Part shown: positions 44,673 to 58,877 of the stretch, piece by piece
How the letters are laid out: each line of letters opens with the position of its first letter
How positions within the stretch are numbered: position 1 is the stretch's first letter
NCBI GenBank assembly: GCA_947589035.1
Contig: CANPYZ010000003.1
Coordinates: forward strand, 53,143 to 117,142
Source of the DNA: an uncultured Clostridia bacterium
Lineage (GTDB): Bacteria > Bacillota > Clostridia > Oscillospirales > Ruminococcaceae
DNA length: 64,000 bases
Reading direction: 5' to 3'
The notes under the pieces: generated by a model
What the model saw: the letters and a program-made list of their open reading frames with translations, nothing else
The model's database searches: none
What the model was told of the DNA's origin: nothing
Made by a program: the position numbers and the translations under genes

Positions 44673-46532
44673 ATGCAATTCAAAAAAGCTATCGCATTCG
44701 TTAGTGCTTTCGCTATGTTATCCGGCGGTGTGGGAGTACTCCCCGTCATGAACACTATTCGCACTTACGCAGAGGACACCACAGAAGAAGTCACCCCTGC
44801 CCCGAACGGCACGCAGGAAACGGCTTTAGCGTTGACTTCCGGAAAAGCACAGGAAGGCGCAATCACTGCAACTGATACAGAATTGTGGTACTCCTACACG
44901 GCAAAAGAAGCCGGAAGTATTTCTATTAACTTTGACCATGCTTCTAATAATAATAGCAGTAATTATTGGAGTGTAACGGTTTATCAGGAAAAAGACGGAA
45001 TCCTCAACCAATTCAATATATGGTCAATTGCAGGTAATAAAGAATCCACTGTGCTTGATACACTCGGCGTTTCTGCTGGCAATTATCTGATTAAAGTAAC
45101 AAAAGGCTCTTTCTCCACAGATACCCCCTATACATTGACGTTAAATTTCACTGCTAACAGTGAAACTTCTTCCTGGGAATCAGAATTTAATGAAGATGTT
45201 GATTCTGCTACAGAAATCAATGTGAATCAACCTTATCAGGGTTTGTTGCATTCCAGTGCAGATATAGACTATTACACATTCACTACAGAAGAAGACGGTT
45301 ATTTTACCTTGGATTTTCTGCATGATATAGTTGATTCTGGTAGTTCAGAGTGGTCAATTACACTCTACAAAGACGTTGACGGAGTTCCTGAAAAATTTAA
45401 TTCATGGGACGCAGCAGGCAATAAAGAAGTAGTTTCCGGAAATAATAGCAAGGCAAAAGTCACTACTACAGCTATTGGTATTCCTGCCGGAAAATACTAT
45501 ATCTCCATTGAGAAAGGTCTTTTCCATTCTAATGTTCCTTATGAAATTACTGTTAATTTCAGTGCTGAGGCATGGGAAACAGAATTTAATAATGATTCCG
45601 ACAGCGCAACTGAAATTGAAGTCGGTAAGCCTTATTCCGGTACATTGTATTCTTCCAGTGATATGGATTATTATCAATTCTCCACACCAGAAAACGGAAA
45701 ATTCACCATTGATTTCAATCATGATGAAGTAGATAACAATTCTGATCTTTGGACAATGACGATTTATAAAAATGAAGATGGTAAATTAAAAAAGTTCAGA
45801 AGTAATTCTTACTCTGGTAAAGAAACAGACAATACAACAATGGAATTTGGTGTACCTGCCGGAGAATACTACATTCAAGTAGAAAAATCTACCTTCTTTT
45901 CAGCAAGCAAGTATACTGTACAGGTAAACTATGAAGCCACTGAAACTTATGAAAAGGAATTTAATGACTATGACATTAACGCTAACCCCATTAGTGCTAA
46001 TGTACAGTACAGTGGTTCAATTACTAATAGTGGCTCAACCAATGACGGCGGTGACGAAGACTGGTATTCACTTAATATTCCCGCTGATACAACGCTTACA
46101 CTTCAGTTTGAACATGATGCTATTGAAGATACTGGAAATTACTGGCACGTTGAATTGTGGAAAGATAATGCTGCTGTAGAAGAATGGGATATTCAAGGCA
46201 CACAAGAACTTTACCGTTCATTAGAAACTGAGGTCACAGCTGGTGACTACCTTGTGAAAATTACTTCGAGCAGTTACCACCACACCACAAATACTTATCA
46301 TTTCAATTTGGTTACGGCTGACGGCGTAATCACTGACCCGAATGTGCCTTCTAACCCTTCTACGCCTTCTACTCCTTCCACACCTTCCGGCGGTCTGTTC
46401 GGCGATATTAACGGCGACGGTGCTGTCAATGCTGTGGACGCTTCTCTCATTCTGCAATACGCTGCTGAAGTCGGCGCAGGCAATACTTCTGATACGCTTG
46501 ATGTTTGGGTGCAGTCCCGTCAAGAATCATAA
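44673..46532 (+). CDS. Secreted PPC-repeat protein with single-repeat (half) dockerin
   Basis: 619 aa from the ATG at 44673 (AGGAGG upstream). Signal peptide to about residue 31 (IRTYA). Four repeats of about 120 residues resemble bacterial pre-peptidase C-terminal (PPC) beta-sandwiches, with patterns such as EFNEDVDSATEI, DIDYYTFTTEEDGYFTLDF and GIPAGKYYISIEKG. After a Pro/Ser/Thr linker (VPSNPSTPSTPSTPSGG) comes GDINGDGAVNAVDASLILQY, a calcium-binding dockerin repeat; the second repeat of normal type I dockerins is absent and the chain ends about 25 residues later. There is no catalytic domain. It is probably surface-displayed or cohesin-bound, with binding or structural function. Confidence 0.8.
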   Translation: MQFKKAIAFVSAFAMLSGGVGVLPVMNTIRTYAEDTTEEVTPAPNGTQETALALTSGKAQEGAITATDTELWYSYTAKEAGSISINFDHASNNNSSNYWSVTVYQEKDGILNQFNIWSIAGNKESTVLDTLGVSAGNYLIKVTKGSFSTDTPYTLTLNFTANSETSSWESEFNEDVDSATEINVNQPYQGLLHSSADIDYYTFTTEEDGYFTLDFLHDIVDSGSSEWSITLYKDVDGVPEKFNSWDAAGNKEVVSGNNSKAKVTTTAIGIPAGKYYISIEKGLFHSNVPYEITVNFSAEAWETEFNNDSDSATEIEVGKPYSGTLYSSSDMDYYQFSTPENGKFTIDFNHDEVDNNSDLWTMTIYKNEDGKLKKFRSNSYSGKETDNTTMEFGVPAGEYYIQVEKSTFFSASKYTVQVNYEATETYEKEFNDYDINANPISANVQYSGSITNSGSTNDGGDEDWYSLNIPADTTLTLQFEHDAIEDTGNYWHVELWKDNAAVEEWDIQGTQELYRSLETEVTAGDYLVKITSSSYHHTTNTYHFNLVTADGVITDPNVPSNPSTPSTPSTPSGGLFGDINGDGAVNAVDASLILQYAAEVGAGNTSDTLDVWVQSRQES

Positions 46533-46562
46533 AAACAATTTCATAAAATCACCCCTTTCCTT

Positions 46563-46599
46563 AAACTGACCGTTTTTTTTCAGCGGTCAGTTTTCTTTT
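46563..46599 (+). terminator. Terminator after the PPC-repeat gene
   Basis: A 10-bp stem (46563-46572 with 46584-46593), followed by a T-rich tract. Confidence 0.8.
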
Positions 46600-46663
46600 T
46601 ACTGCTTTTTTCAAAGAATTTGAAAATTTTTCATTTCTTTTGACGTTTTTTTCACAAACATTC

Positions 46664-46692
46664 TTGACATCTCACTAATTTAGTAGTATAAT
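46664..46692 (+). promoter_or_regulatory. Consensus promoter of the ATP synthase operon
   Basis: TTGACA at 46664-46669, a 17-nt spacer and TATAAT at 46687-46692, 34 nt before the first gene. Confidence 0.8.
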
Positions 46693-46725
46693 AAAATTGC
46701 GTACAGTTGGAAATGAGGTGCTTTC

Positions 46726-47082
46726 ATGCGGGAAGATTTACGCCATGAATTACAGGTTGCCGCCGTCGGAACGGTTCTATTAGATTTTCTTGTCTGGATT
46801 GGTTCATTGTTCGTCATGCCGCTGAATTGGGCTTTCCCTTTGGGGTTACTCATCGGCAGTGCTGGCATTCTGCTGAATCTCGTTCTTCTCAGAAAGTCTA
46901 TTCTGAATGCCGTTTACCATGGGAAAACAAGAGATTTTCAAGGTTATCTGTTTCGGGTCGCTATCGCTTCCGCTGCAATCGCTTCCGGCTTGATTTGTAA
47001 TTCTGTTAATGCCGTAGCAGTTGTTCTTCCGTTCCTTTATCCGAAAATCATTTTCGGTTTTCTCGCTGTTCGCAAAAAATAA
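46726..47082 (+). CDS. atpI: ATP synthase subunit I (AtpI-like assembly protein)
   Basis: 118 aa with four predicted membrane helices (about 15-36, 38-60, 75-95 and 98-112). Its size, topology and place as first gene before atpB match AtpI, which helps c-ring assembly or Mg2+ supply. Sequence motifs are weak in this family, so the call rests mainly on position. Confidence 0.75.
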   Translation: MREDLRHELQVAAVGTVLLDFLVWIGSLFVMPLNWAFPLGLLIGSAGILLNLVLLRKSILNAVYHGKTRDFQGYLFRVAIASAAIASGLICNSVNAVAVVLPFLYPKIIFGFLAVRKK

Positions 47083-47102
47083 TTTTTTAAGGAGGGATTT
47101 TG

Positions 47103-47855
47103 TTGAATTTCAGCGATTTTTTAAGAGGTTCTCCAGACGGCGTAAACGTCAGCGGTCCTAAAATTGTCTGCTCGTTCGACATCGGCGGAATCACTATCAA
47201 TTTAACAGAAACAATTGTCGTAAGCTGGATTATTATTCTTGCTGTGACGCTTTTGCTGCTCTGGCTCACCAGTGACCTCAAAACGAAAAACATTTCCAAA
47301 AAACAAGCCGTCGCTGAATGGGCGGTCAAAACTGTGTATAACCTCGTTGATGACACTATGGGAAAACATTGGCACTGGTTCGCTCCGTATATTGCTGCCC
47401 TGTTCACATTTTCCATTCTCGGCAGTTTAATCAGTATGATTGGACTGCGGTCAGTTACGGCGGATTTTAATGCCCCTCTTACATGGGCGTTAATTACGTT
47501 CGTCATCATTCACGGCACGAACATTAAAACACACGGTTTAGGCGGTTACTTCAAAGGCTATGTTGACCCCGTTCCCGTTATGCTGCCCATTAACGTATTG
47601 AGTGAACTCGCTACCCCTGTTTCGATGAGTTTACGTCATTTCGGAAATGTCGTCAGCGGTATGGTCATTACCAGCTTGTTATACTACGCCTTGTCTTTAA
47701 TTACTGCGAAAATTGGTGTGGCGTTCTGTACTATCGGCATTCCGGCTGTGTTGTCTCTGTATTTCGACCTGTTCAGCGGATTCATGCAGGCATTTATTTT
47801 CATTATGCTGACAATGGTCTATATTTCGAATGCAGATGCACGGTCTGAATCATAA
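47103..47855 (+). CDS. atpB: F-type ATP synthase subunit a
   Basis: 250 aa. Two adjacent TTG codons at 47100 and 47103 follow AAGGAGGGA; the second has better spacing and is chosen. Six or so membrane helices; the fourth-fifth region has PINVLSELATPVSMSLRHFGNVVSGM with the essential Arg of the half-channel in LRHFGN. The last helix SGFMQAFIFIMLTMVYIS is typical. It forms the stator ion channel against the c-ring. Confidence 0.93.
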   Translation: MNFSDFLRGSPDGVNVSGPKIVCSFDIGGITINLTETIVVSWIIILAVTLLLLWLTSDLKTKNISKKQAVAEWAVKTVYNLVDDTMGKHWHWFAPYIAALFTFSILGSLISMIGLRSVTADFNAPLTWALITFVIIHGTNIKTHGLGGYFKGYVDPVPVMLPINVLSELATPVSMSLRHFGNVVSGMVITSLLYYALSLITAKIGVAFCTIGIPAVLSLYFDLFSGFMQAFIFIMLTMVYISNADARSES

Positions 47856-48170
<315 letters not shown>

Positions 48171-48190
48171 TTTCCACGGAGGGCTTAAAA

Positions 48191-48681
48191 TTGGATTTTT
48201 TAACGATTGATGTCGGAACAATCCTGTTCACGCTCATCAATACAGGATTGATTTTCTTAGCATTCAAACTCATTCTGTTCAAACGCATTGATGCCATTCT
48301 CGAACAGCGTCAGCATGAAGTCACAGACATTTATCATAAAGCTGATGATGCTTTAACTTCCGCTAATGCCGACAAGGAAAAATATGCTCAGGCTGTCGCC
48401 GGTGCAAAAGAAGAAGCACAGGGAATTATTCAGCGTTCCGAAAAAATCGCCCGCAAACAAGGTGATGCCATTCTCGAAAAAGCCCGTCAGGAAGCACAGG
48501 CTGCCCGTGAAAAATCCGCTATCGAAACAGAACAGGAAGTTCGCCTCGCCCGTACAGAATTACAGAAGGAAATTTCCGGTTTAGCTGTTCAGCTTGCTGA
48601 AAAAATTATGGAAAAAGAAATCAATCCGGACGACCACGAACGCCTGATTGATGATTTCATTCAACATATTGGTGACGAATC

Positions 48682-48685
<4 letters not shown>
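48191..48685 (+). CDS. atpF: F-type ATP synthase subunit b
   Basis: 164 aa, TTG start after GGAGGG. One N-terminal membrane helix (about 8-27) and a long charged helix (about 35-150) form the peripheral stalk dimer. It overlaps atpH by 4 bp. Confidence 0.9.
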
Positions 48686-50729
<2,044 letters not shown>

Positions 50730-50733
50730 TGTT

Positions 50734-53023
<2,290 letters not shown>

Positions 53024-53034
53024 GGTGACCTCCA

Positions 53035-53478
53035 ATGAATACTTACCGTTTGGTGATTCTTACTCCCGATAAAATTTTATTCGATGAACAAGTTGTTCAG
53101 TTAATTGCCCGAACAACGGAAGGCGATGTCGGCATTCTTGCCGGACATATCCGCTATGCGGCAATTCTTCAGACTGGCGTGTTACAATTGAAACTTCCCG
53201 ACGGCACAACGAAAACTGCTGCTGAATCCGGCGGAATTTTAAAAGTTTCCGATGATAAAACAACTGTCATGGTAACCGCTGCCGAATGGGCGGAAGAAAT
53301 TGACCCTGATTGGGCTGAACGTTCCCGTCAGGACGCTATTGCTAAAATTGAAGCCGCTCAGAATGAACCGCACCGCTTAGACCGTGCGAATTTAAAATTA
53401 CAGCGTGCTTTGAACCGTTTACAAGTTTCCGGTCATGGTACGGGCAGAGTGTCTCCGCCGTTAAAAAAGAAAAAATAA
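53035..53478 (+). CDS. atpC: F-type ATP synthase subunit epsilon
   Basis: 147 aa. The N-terminal beta-sandwich has YRLVILTPDKILFDEQV, TTEGDVGILAGHIRYAAIL and ESGGILKVSDDKTTVMV; the C-terminal helical pair (about 88-135) is followed by a basic end. It regulates ATPase activity and links gamma to the c-ring. Last gene of the operon. Confidence 0.92.
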   Translation: MNTYRLVILTPDKILFDEQVVQLIARTTEGDVGILAGHIRYAAILQTGVLQLKLPDGTTKTAAESGGILKVSDDKTTVMVTAAEWAEEIDPDWAERSRQDAIAKIEAAQNEPHRLDRANLKLQRALNRLQVSGHGTGRVSPPLKKKK

Positions 53479-53482
53479 TTCC

Positions 53483-53507
53483 TTCCGGAACGGTTTTCGT
53501 TCCGGAA
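53483..53507 (+). terminator. Weak hairpin after atpC
   Basis: A 9-bp stem (53483-53491 with 53499-53507) lies just after atpC. No real T run follows, so read-through into hydF is likely. Confidence 0.5.
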
Positions 53508-53542
53508 AATTTGCATTCTGATTTGAAAGAAGTGAATTGATT

Positions 53543-54736
53543 TTGAGTATGAATGAAACTCCCTCCGGCGAACGCATTCAAATTGCGTTTTTCGGTATGC
53601 GAAATGCCGGAAAATCAAGCGTGATTAACGCAGTGACTAATCAAAAATTATCCGTCGTTTCAGAAATTAAAGGCACAACCACTGACCCTGTTTATAAAGC
53701 GATGGAATTACTCCCCCTCGGTGCAGTGATGCTTGTGGATACTGCCGGTTTAGACGATTCCGGCGAACTCGGAGATTTACGAGTGGAAAAATCTTTACAA
53801 GTTCTTGAAAAAACAGACATTGCTGTTCTCGTTGTTGATGCCATTCAGGGGAAAACTTCCCTTGATGAACAGTTAATTGACCAGTTCCGGAAACGGAAAA
53901 TTCCCTATTTAGTTGCGTATAATAAATCTGACCTGAAAAAACCGGAAATTTCTTCTGCTTCTGAAATTTGTATCAGCGCAAAAACTGGTGAACATATTCA
54001 GGAATTAAAAGAACTCCTCGCTAAACAAATTGCCCCTCCGGCAAACCCTCACCCCTTAATTTCTGATTTACTTCAGGAAAATGATTTACTTGTCTTAGTG
54101 ATTCCTATTGACGAATCTGCACCGAAAGGCAGGCTTATTCTTCCGCAGCAACAAGTGATTCGGGCGGCTTTAGATTTACACGCCGTTCCCATTTGCTGCC
54201 AAGTTTCAGAATTAGATTATATTTTGCAAAAATTTTCCCCGAAAATGGTCGTTACAGATAGTCAGGCTTTCGGGCAAGTTTCTAAAATCGTTCCGGAAAC
54301 TGTGCCTTTAACTTCTTTTTCCATTCTGTTCGCACGCTATAAGGGCGATTTAGATTTAGTTGTCCGTGGGGCTGCTGCCCTCGACCACCTCAAAGAGGGC
54401 GATAAAATTTTAATTTCTGAAGGCTGTACACATCATCGGCAATGTAACGACATCGGCACGGTGAAACTTCCCCGCTGGATTCAGGAACACGCTCACTGCA
54501 CATTGAATTTCGCATGGACTTCCGGAACGGAATTTCCGAAAGATTTACAGGAATATGCTTTAGTCGTGCATTGCGGTGCCTGTATGCTTCCCCCTCGTGC
54601 CGTTCAGTTCCGGCAGGCAATTGCCTCCGAACAACATGTCCCCATTACGAATTACGGAACGACAATTGCCCACTGTCACGGCATTCTGAAAAGAAGTCTT
54701 TCCCTTTTTCCGGAAACTGCTGCCTTACTGAAATAA
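53543..54736 (+). CDS. hydF: [FeFe] hydrogenase maturation GTPase HydF
   Basis: 397 aa. The TTG at 53543 gives MSMNETPSGERIQIAFF, which matches HydF N-termini; an ATG at 53549 is the alternative. The GTPase domain has GMRNAGKSS, DTAG and NKSD. A dimerisation domain follows. The C-terminal cluster domain has the HydF ligands CTHH near 300 and HCGACM about 50 residues later. HydF carries the 2Fe subcluster to the hydrogenase, so the organism should make H2 with an [FeFe] enzyme. HydE, HydG and the hydrogenase are outside the window. Confidence 0.92.
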   Translation: MSMNETPSGERIQIAFFGMRNAGKSSVINAVTNQKLSVVSEIKGTTTDPVYKAMELLPLGAVMLVDTAGLDDSGELGDLRVEKSLQVLEKTDIAVLVVDAIQGKTSLDEQLIDQFRKRKIPYLVAYNKSDLKKPEISSASEICISAKTGEHIQELKELLAKQIAPPANPHPLISDLLQENDLLVLVIPIDESAPKGRLILPQQQVIRAALDLHAVPICCQVSELDYILQKFSPKMVVTDSQAFGQVSKIVPETVPLTSFSILFARYKGDLDLVVRGAAALDHLKEGDKILISEGCTHHRQCNDIGTVKLPRWIQEHAHCTLNFAWTSGTEFPKDLQEYALVVHCGACMLPPRAVQFRQAIASEQHVPITNYGTTIAHCHGILKRSLSLFPETAALLK

Positions 54737-54741
54737 TATTC

Positions 54742-54774
54742 ACGCTGTCAGGAATTTTCCCGACAGCGTTTTTT
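54742..54774 (+). terminator. Terminator after hydF
   Basis: A 10-bp stem with one mismatch (54743-54752 with 54759-54768) is followed by six T; it also lies at the end of the convergent dockerin gene. Confidence 0.75.
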
Positions 54775-54778
54775 GAAG

Positions 54779-55792
54779 TTATTTTATTCCTGATCCGGTT
54801 TTAGCAGATTTTTCTAATACCATTGCCGCATCTAAGGCATTGACAATGTTGTCATTGTTCATGTCCGCTGCTGCAAATTCTTCTCTGGTCAGTAAATGTT
54901 TTCCAGTACTCCCAAATTTTGCACTTTCTGATAAAATTACCGCCGCATCTATGGCATTAACAATATTATCCATGTTCGCATCTCCGGCAACTTCTTCCGC
55001 AGATTTCACTTGACAGTCTGTTGAATTGATTGCTACAGTCATTTTCACATTCGCTGTCACGGAATAGCAATTTTCTTCGTTCGCTTTCTGAAGTTCAGCG
55101 GCTGTTTCATTCGCCTTTTCTAACATCGCATATCCGGTTAATTCGTTTTTCAGGGCGTTTAATGCTGAAACAGATTCTTCATAGCCTGTTAAAATTGCAT
55201 TGTTCAACGGCGGTTCATCTATGCCTATGTTCTTAGCCGTGAAATCATTATTCCATTCTATTGTTCCGGTCGTTTCGCATGAAATCCAAACCACGTCTTT
55301 GACATGTTCATTTCCGGAAATGTACTTCCGCAATTCCGGAGAATATATTCCGTTACTTCTTACGGCGTTGCCCTGAATATATTCCGTTCCGTTTTCTGTA
55401 ATTCTGTTCACATCCGGAATATTCACTTCAAAATAACGGTTCCCTTTGTCAGTATCTTCTAAAAAAATACTTACCGTTTCCGGCGATAATTCTTGTATTT
55501 CTTCACATAATACTGCATTCTGTAATTCCTGTTCATCAATTCCGCTTTCGTCTGCAATCAATACAAACATGCCTAACTGACAATCTGCTTCAGCGTTTCC
55601 ATTGTCGCCTTCATGAACATTTTCATAATTGAAATATGCCCAATTAGCTTGATTTTCCGGAAAAACAGAAATTTCTACAGAATTATCCTGCACGTACTGC
55701 AAATTCTGCATGTCCGCTTTCCCTACTACAGAAACCGGAAAATTTATCATGCACATCACGGCAATTATTCCCGCAAGTTTTCGCTTTAACAT
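54779..55792 (-). CDS. Secreted protein with complete type I dockerin
   Basis: 337 aa from the ATG at 55792 (GGGGAGG upstream). Signal peptide to about residue 26. Residues 30-260 form a domain that I do not recognise; it includes NWAYFNYENVHEGDNGNA and a long helix near 205-240. The last 70 residues are a two-repeat dockerin: GDANMDNIVNAIDAAVILSE and AADMNNDNIVNALDAAMVLE, each with the calcium-loop D-x-N-x-D and a following helix. It should bind a cohesin of a cellulosome-like complex or surface scaffold. It has a perfect consensus promoter. Confidence 0.85.
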   Translation of the reverse strand: MLKRKLAGIIAVMCMINFPVSVVGKADMQNLQYVQDNSVEISVFPENQANWAYFNYENVHEGDNGNAEADCQLGMFVLIADESGIDEQELQNAVLCEEIQELSPETVSIFLEDTDKGNRYFEVNIPDVNRITENGTEYIQGNAVRSNGIYSPELRKYISGNEHVKDVVWISCETTGTIEWNNDFTAKNIGIDEPPLNNAILTGYEESVSALNALKNELTGYAMLEKANETAAELQKANEENCYSVTANVKMTVAINSTDCQVKSAEEVAGDANMDNIVNAIDAAVILSESAKFGSTGKHLLTREEFAAADMNNDNIVNALDAAMVLEKSAKTGSGIK

Positions 55793-55838
55793 AAATACCT
55801 CCCCTTTCATAAGTGCGAAATGATTTTTTCTTATTTCT

Positions 55839-55867
55839 ATTATACCAATATGTTTTCATTTTGTCAA
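55839..55867 (-). promoter_or_regulatory. Consensus promoter of the dockerin gene
   Basis: On the minus strand: TTGACA (55862-55867), a 17-nt spacer and TATAAT (55839-55844). Confidence 0.8.
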
Positions 55868-55915
55868 TATATATTTTGCACAATTTGCGTGTTTTTTTTT
55901 TTTTTCAAATTGCAC

Positions 55916-55952
55916 AAAAATTTCCCCCTCACAAAATTGTAAGGGGGAATTT
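55916..55952 (-). terminator. Terminator after ppdK
   Basis: A CCCCCT/AGGGGG stem lies within 55916-55952, with matching AAATT/AATTT flanks. A T run follows in the minus direction. Confidence 0.7.
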
Positions 55953-55980
55953 CATTTCATGCTTGCGTTTCAATTGGCAA

Positions 55981-58641
55981 TTACTTCTTGTCGTTAATTG
56001 CAGCCTGTGCAGCAGCCAATCTTGCAATCGGTACTCTGAACGGCGAGCAGGAAACATAGCTTAAGCCAATCTTATGGCAAAATTCTACAGATGTCGGGTC
56101 TCCGCCATGTTCGCCGCAAATGCCTAAATGCATTTCCGGACGTACTTCTTTACCCATCTTTACTGCCATCTGCATCAGCTTGCCAACGCCTGTCTGGTCA
56201 AGTTTTGCGAACGGATCACTTTCGAAAATCTTCTTGTCATAGTATGCCTTCAGGAATTTGCCGGCATCATCACGAGAGAATCCGTAAGTCATCTGTGTAA
56301 GGTCGTTCGTGCCAAAGCAGAAAAATTCTGCTTCTTTCGCAATTTCATCAGCCGTTAAAGCTGCTCTCGGAATTTCAATCATTGTGCCAACTTCATATTT
56401 CAGTTCTACATTGGCATTCTTGATTTCTTCATCTGCTGTAGCAACAACGAAATCTTTTACATATTTCAGTTCTTTTACTTCGCCTACCAGCGGAATCATG
56501 ATTTCCGGAACAACTTTCCAGTCGGAATGTTTCTTCTGTACATTGATTGCTGCACGAATAACAGCTCTTGTCTGCATTTTCGCAATTTCCGGATAGGTTA
56601 CTGCTAAACGACAGCCACGGTGTCCCATCATCGGGTTAAATTCATGCAGAGATGCAATGATGTTCTTGATGTCTTCTACTGTTTTACCCTGTGCTTCTGC
56701 AAGTTTCTGAATGTCTTCTTCTTCCTGCGGTACAAATTCATGAAGTGGAGGATCTAAGAAACGAATCGTTACAGGGTTGCCTTCCAATGCTTCATACAGT
56801 GCTTCAAAGTCTGCCTGCTGCATTGGTAAAATCTTTTCGAGTGCGGCTTCACGTTCTTCTACAGTGTCTGCGCAAATCATTTCACGGAATGCGGCAATTC
56901 TGGATTCTTCAAAGAACATGTGTTCTGTACGGCAAAGTCCAATGCCTTCTGCGCCCAGTTCTCTTGCTTTCTTTGCGTCTGCCGGAGTATCTGCATTTGT
57001 TCTGACTTTCAGTGTTCTGTACTTGTCAGCCCATGTCATAATCCGGTCAAAGTCGCCTGCAATCTGTGCATCTACTGTCGGAATAATACCGTCGTAAATA
57101 TTACCTGTTGTGCCGTCAATGGAAATCGGGTCGCCTTCTGTGTAAACTTTTCCGGCTAACTCGAATTTCTTGTTTTCTTCGTCCATTTTAATGTCACCGC
57201 AGCCGGAAACACAGCATGTCCCCATGCCACGGGCTACTACTGCTGCATGAGAAGTCATGCCGCCTCTTACTGTCAAAATGCCCTGTGCGGACTTCATACC
57301 AGTAATGTCTTCAGGGGATGTTTCCAGACGAACTAAAACAACTTTTTCACCCTTTGCTGCCCATTCTACAGCGTCATCAGCAGTGAAGACAATTTTCCCA
57401 CATGCTGCACCAGGAGATGCGCCTAAGCCTTTACCAACCGGTGTTGCGGCTTTCAATGCAGCTGTGTCAAACTGCGGATGTAACAATGTATCTAAATTTC
57501 TCGGGTCAATCATTGCTACAGCTTCCTGTTCAGTTCTCATGCCTTCGTCTACTAAATCACATGCAATTTTCAGAGCTGCCTGTGCGGTTCTCTTGCCGTT
57601 TCTGGTCTGGAGCATGTACAGATGACCATGTTCTACAGTAAATTCCATGTCCTGCATGTCTTTGTAATGGTCTTCCAGTGTGGCACAAACTTTTTTGAAG
57701 TCTTCAAATGCTTCTGGGAATTTTTCAGCCATTTCTGCAATTGGCATAGGTGTACGTACACCGGCAACAACGTCTTCGCCCTGTGCGTTAGTCAAAAATT
57801 CGCCCATGAGTTTCTTTTCGCCTGTTGCAGGGTCACGTGTGAACGCTACGCCTGTTCCGCAATCGTCGCCCATGTTACCGAATGCCATAGACTGCACATT
57901 GACAGCAGTTCCCCAGCTGAACGGAATGTCATTGTCACGACGATAAACATTTGCTCTCGGGTTGTCCCAGCTCCGGAACACTGCCTTAATTGCGCCGATT
58001 AACTGCACTTTCGGGTCTGTCGGGAAGTCTTCACCGATTTTTGCTTTATATTCTGCCTTAAACTGTGCAGCTAATTCCTTGAGGTCGTCAGCAGTCAGTT
58101 CAACGTCCTGTTTTACGCCTCTGTCTTCTTTCATTTTGTCAATCAGCTGTTCAAAATATTTCTTGCCGACTTCCATAACCACGTCAGAATACATCTGAAT
58201 AAATCTTCTGTAGCAGTCCCATGCCCATCTTTCGTTGTTGGATTTTTTCGCAATAGATGCTACAACTGTTTCATTCAGTCCGAGGTTCAGAATCGTATCC
58301 ATCATACCAGGCATAGAGGCTCTTGCACCGGAACGAACGGAAACTAACAGCGGATTTTCTACATCACCGAATTTCTTTCCGGTAACTTCTTCCATTTTGG
58401 TAATGTTTTCTTCAATTTCAGCCATGATTTCATCGCTGATTCCGCCGTCTTCATAGTACTGTGTGCAAGCTTCCGTGGTAATGGTGAAGCCCTGCGGTAC
58501 TCTGTCTTTCCCGAAAATGGCTGTCATTTCTGCTAAGTTTGCGCCTTTGCCCCCCAGAAGTTCACGCATGTTTGCGTTGCCTTCTGTGAACTGATAAACA
58601 TATTTCTTGCTCATTGGTCTTACCGTTACTGATACTGACAT
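55981..58641 (-). CDS. ppdK: Pyruvate, phosphate dikinase
   Basis: 886 aa, the usual length. The ATP-grasp part has NMRELLGGKGANLAEM and VRSGARASMPGMMDTILNLG; the phosphohistidine domain has GGMTSHAAVVARGMG with the catalytic His; the C-terminal PEP-binding barrel has FFCFGTNDLTQMTYG and GICGEHGGDPTSVEF with the catalytic Cys. It interconverts pyruvate + ATP + Pi with PEP + AMP + PPi, common in PPi-linked glycolysis of anaerobes. The start is uncertain: MSKKYVYQF, 9 codons later, resembles family N-termini, and neither site has a well-placed Shine-Dalgarno. Confidence 0.95.
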   Translation of the reverse strand: MSVSVTVRPMSKKYVYQFTEGNANMRELLGGKGANLAEMTAIFGKDRVPQGFTITTEACTQYYEDGGISDEIMAEIEENITKMEEVTGKKFGDVENPLLVSVRSGARASMPGMMDTILNLGLNETVVASIAKKSNNERWAWDCYRRFIQMYSDVVMEVGKKYFEQLIDKMKEDRGVKQDVELTADDLKELAAQFKAEYKAKIGEDFPTDPKVQLIGAIKAVFRSWDNPRANVYRRDNDIPFSWGTAVNVQSMAFGNMGDDCGTGVAFTRDPATGEKKLMGEFLTNAQGEDVVAGVRTPMPIAEMAEKFPEAFEDFKKVCATLEDHYKDMQDMEFTVEHGHLYMLQTRNGKRTAQAALKIACDLVDEGMRTEQEAVAMIDPRNLDTLLHPQFDTAALKAATPVGKGLGASPGAACGKIVFTADDAVEWAAKGEKVVLVRLETSPEDITGMKSAQGILTVRGGMTSHAAVVARGMGTCCVSGCGDIKMDEENKKFELAGKVYTEGDPISIDGTTGNIYDGIIPTVDAQIAGDFDRIMTWADKYRTLKVRTNADTPADAKKARELGAEGIGLCRTEHMFFEESRIAAFREMICADTVEEREAALEKILPMQQADFEALYEALEGNPVTIRFLDPPLHEFVPQEEEDIQKLAEAQGKTVEDIKNIIASLHEFNPMMGHRGCRLAVTYPEIAKMQTRAVIRAAINVQKKHSDWKVVPEIMIPLVGEVKELKYVKDFVVATADEEIKNANVELKYEVGTMIEIPRAALTADEIAKEAEFFCFGTNDLTQMTYGFSRDDAGKFLKAYYDKKIFESDPFAKLDQTGVGKLMQMAVKMGKEVRPEMHLGICGEHGGDPTSVEFCHKIGLSYVSCSPFRVPIARLAAAQAAINDKK

Positions 58642-58877
58642 ATGCTAAGCATATTATCTCCGCCAATTCTCAATAACGGTTTTCACCTCGCTTTCTTATA
58701 GAATAAAATCAGATTTTCCCGTTCACGTCGGGTTACCTTTCTATTATACCATATTCCCCAAAAAAAATCTATCCTTTTTTTGTAGAATTTTCCATCAAAT
58801 TTTACAGCACTTTGCACAAAAAGAACAGTTTACTTGACATTCTTAACAAATTCTAAGCAAAAACAAATTTCAATCTA

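Noticed and set aside
55888..55906. Run of about 14 T as a phase-variable tract
   Set aside because: It lies between a terminator and the dockerin promoter, outside any promoter spacing or coding frame, so no effect can be argued.
56091..58456. Several plus-strand frames inside ppdK
   Set aside because: All are antisense shadows of a highly conserved enzyme gene and lack ribosome-binding sites or recognisable motifs.
58834..58839. TTGACA as a promoter between ppdK and the restriction gene
   Set aside because: No -10 box lies at 16-18 nt downstream on that strand, and no plus-strand gene follows.
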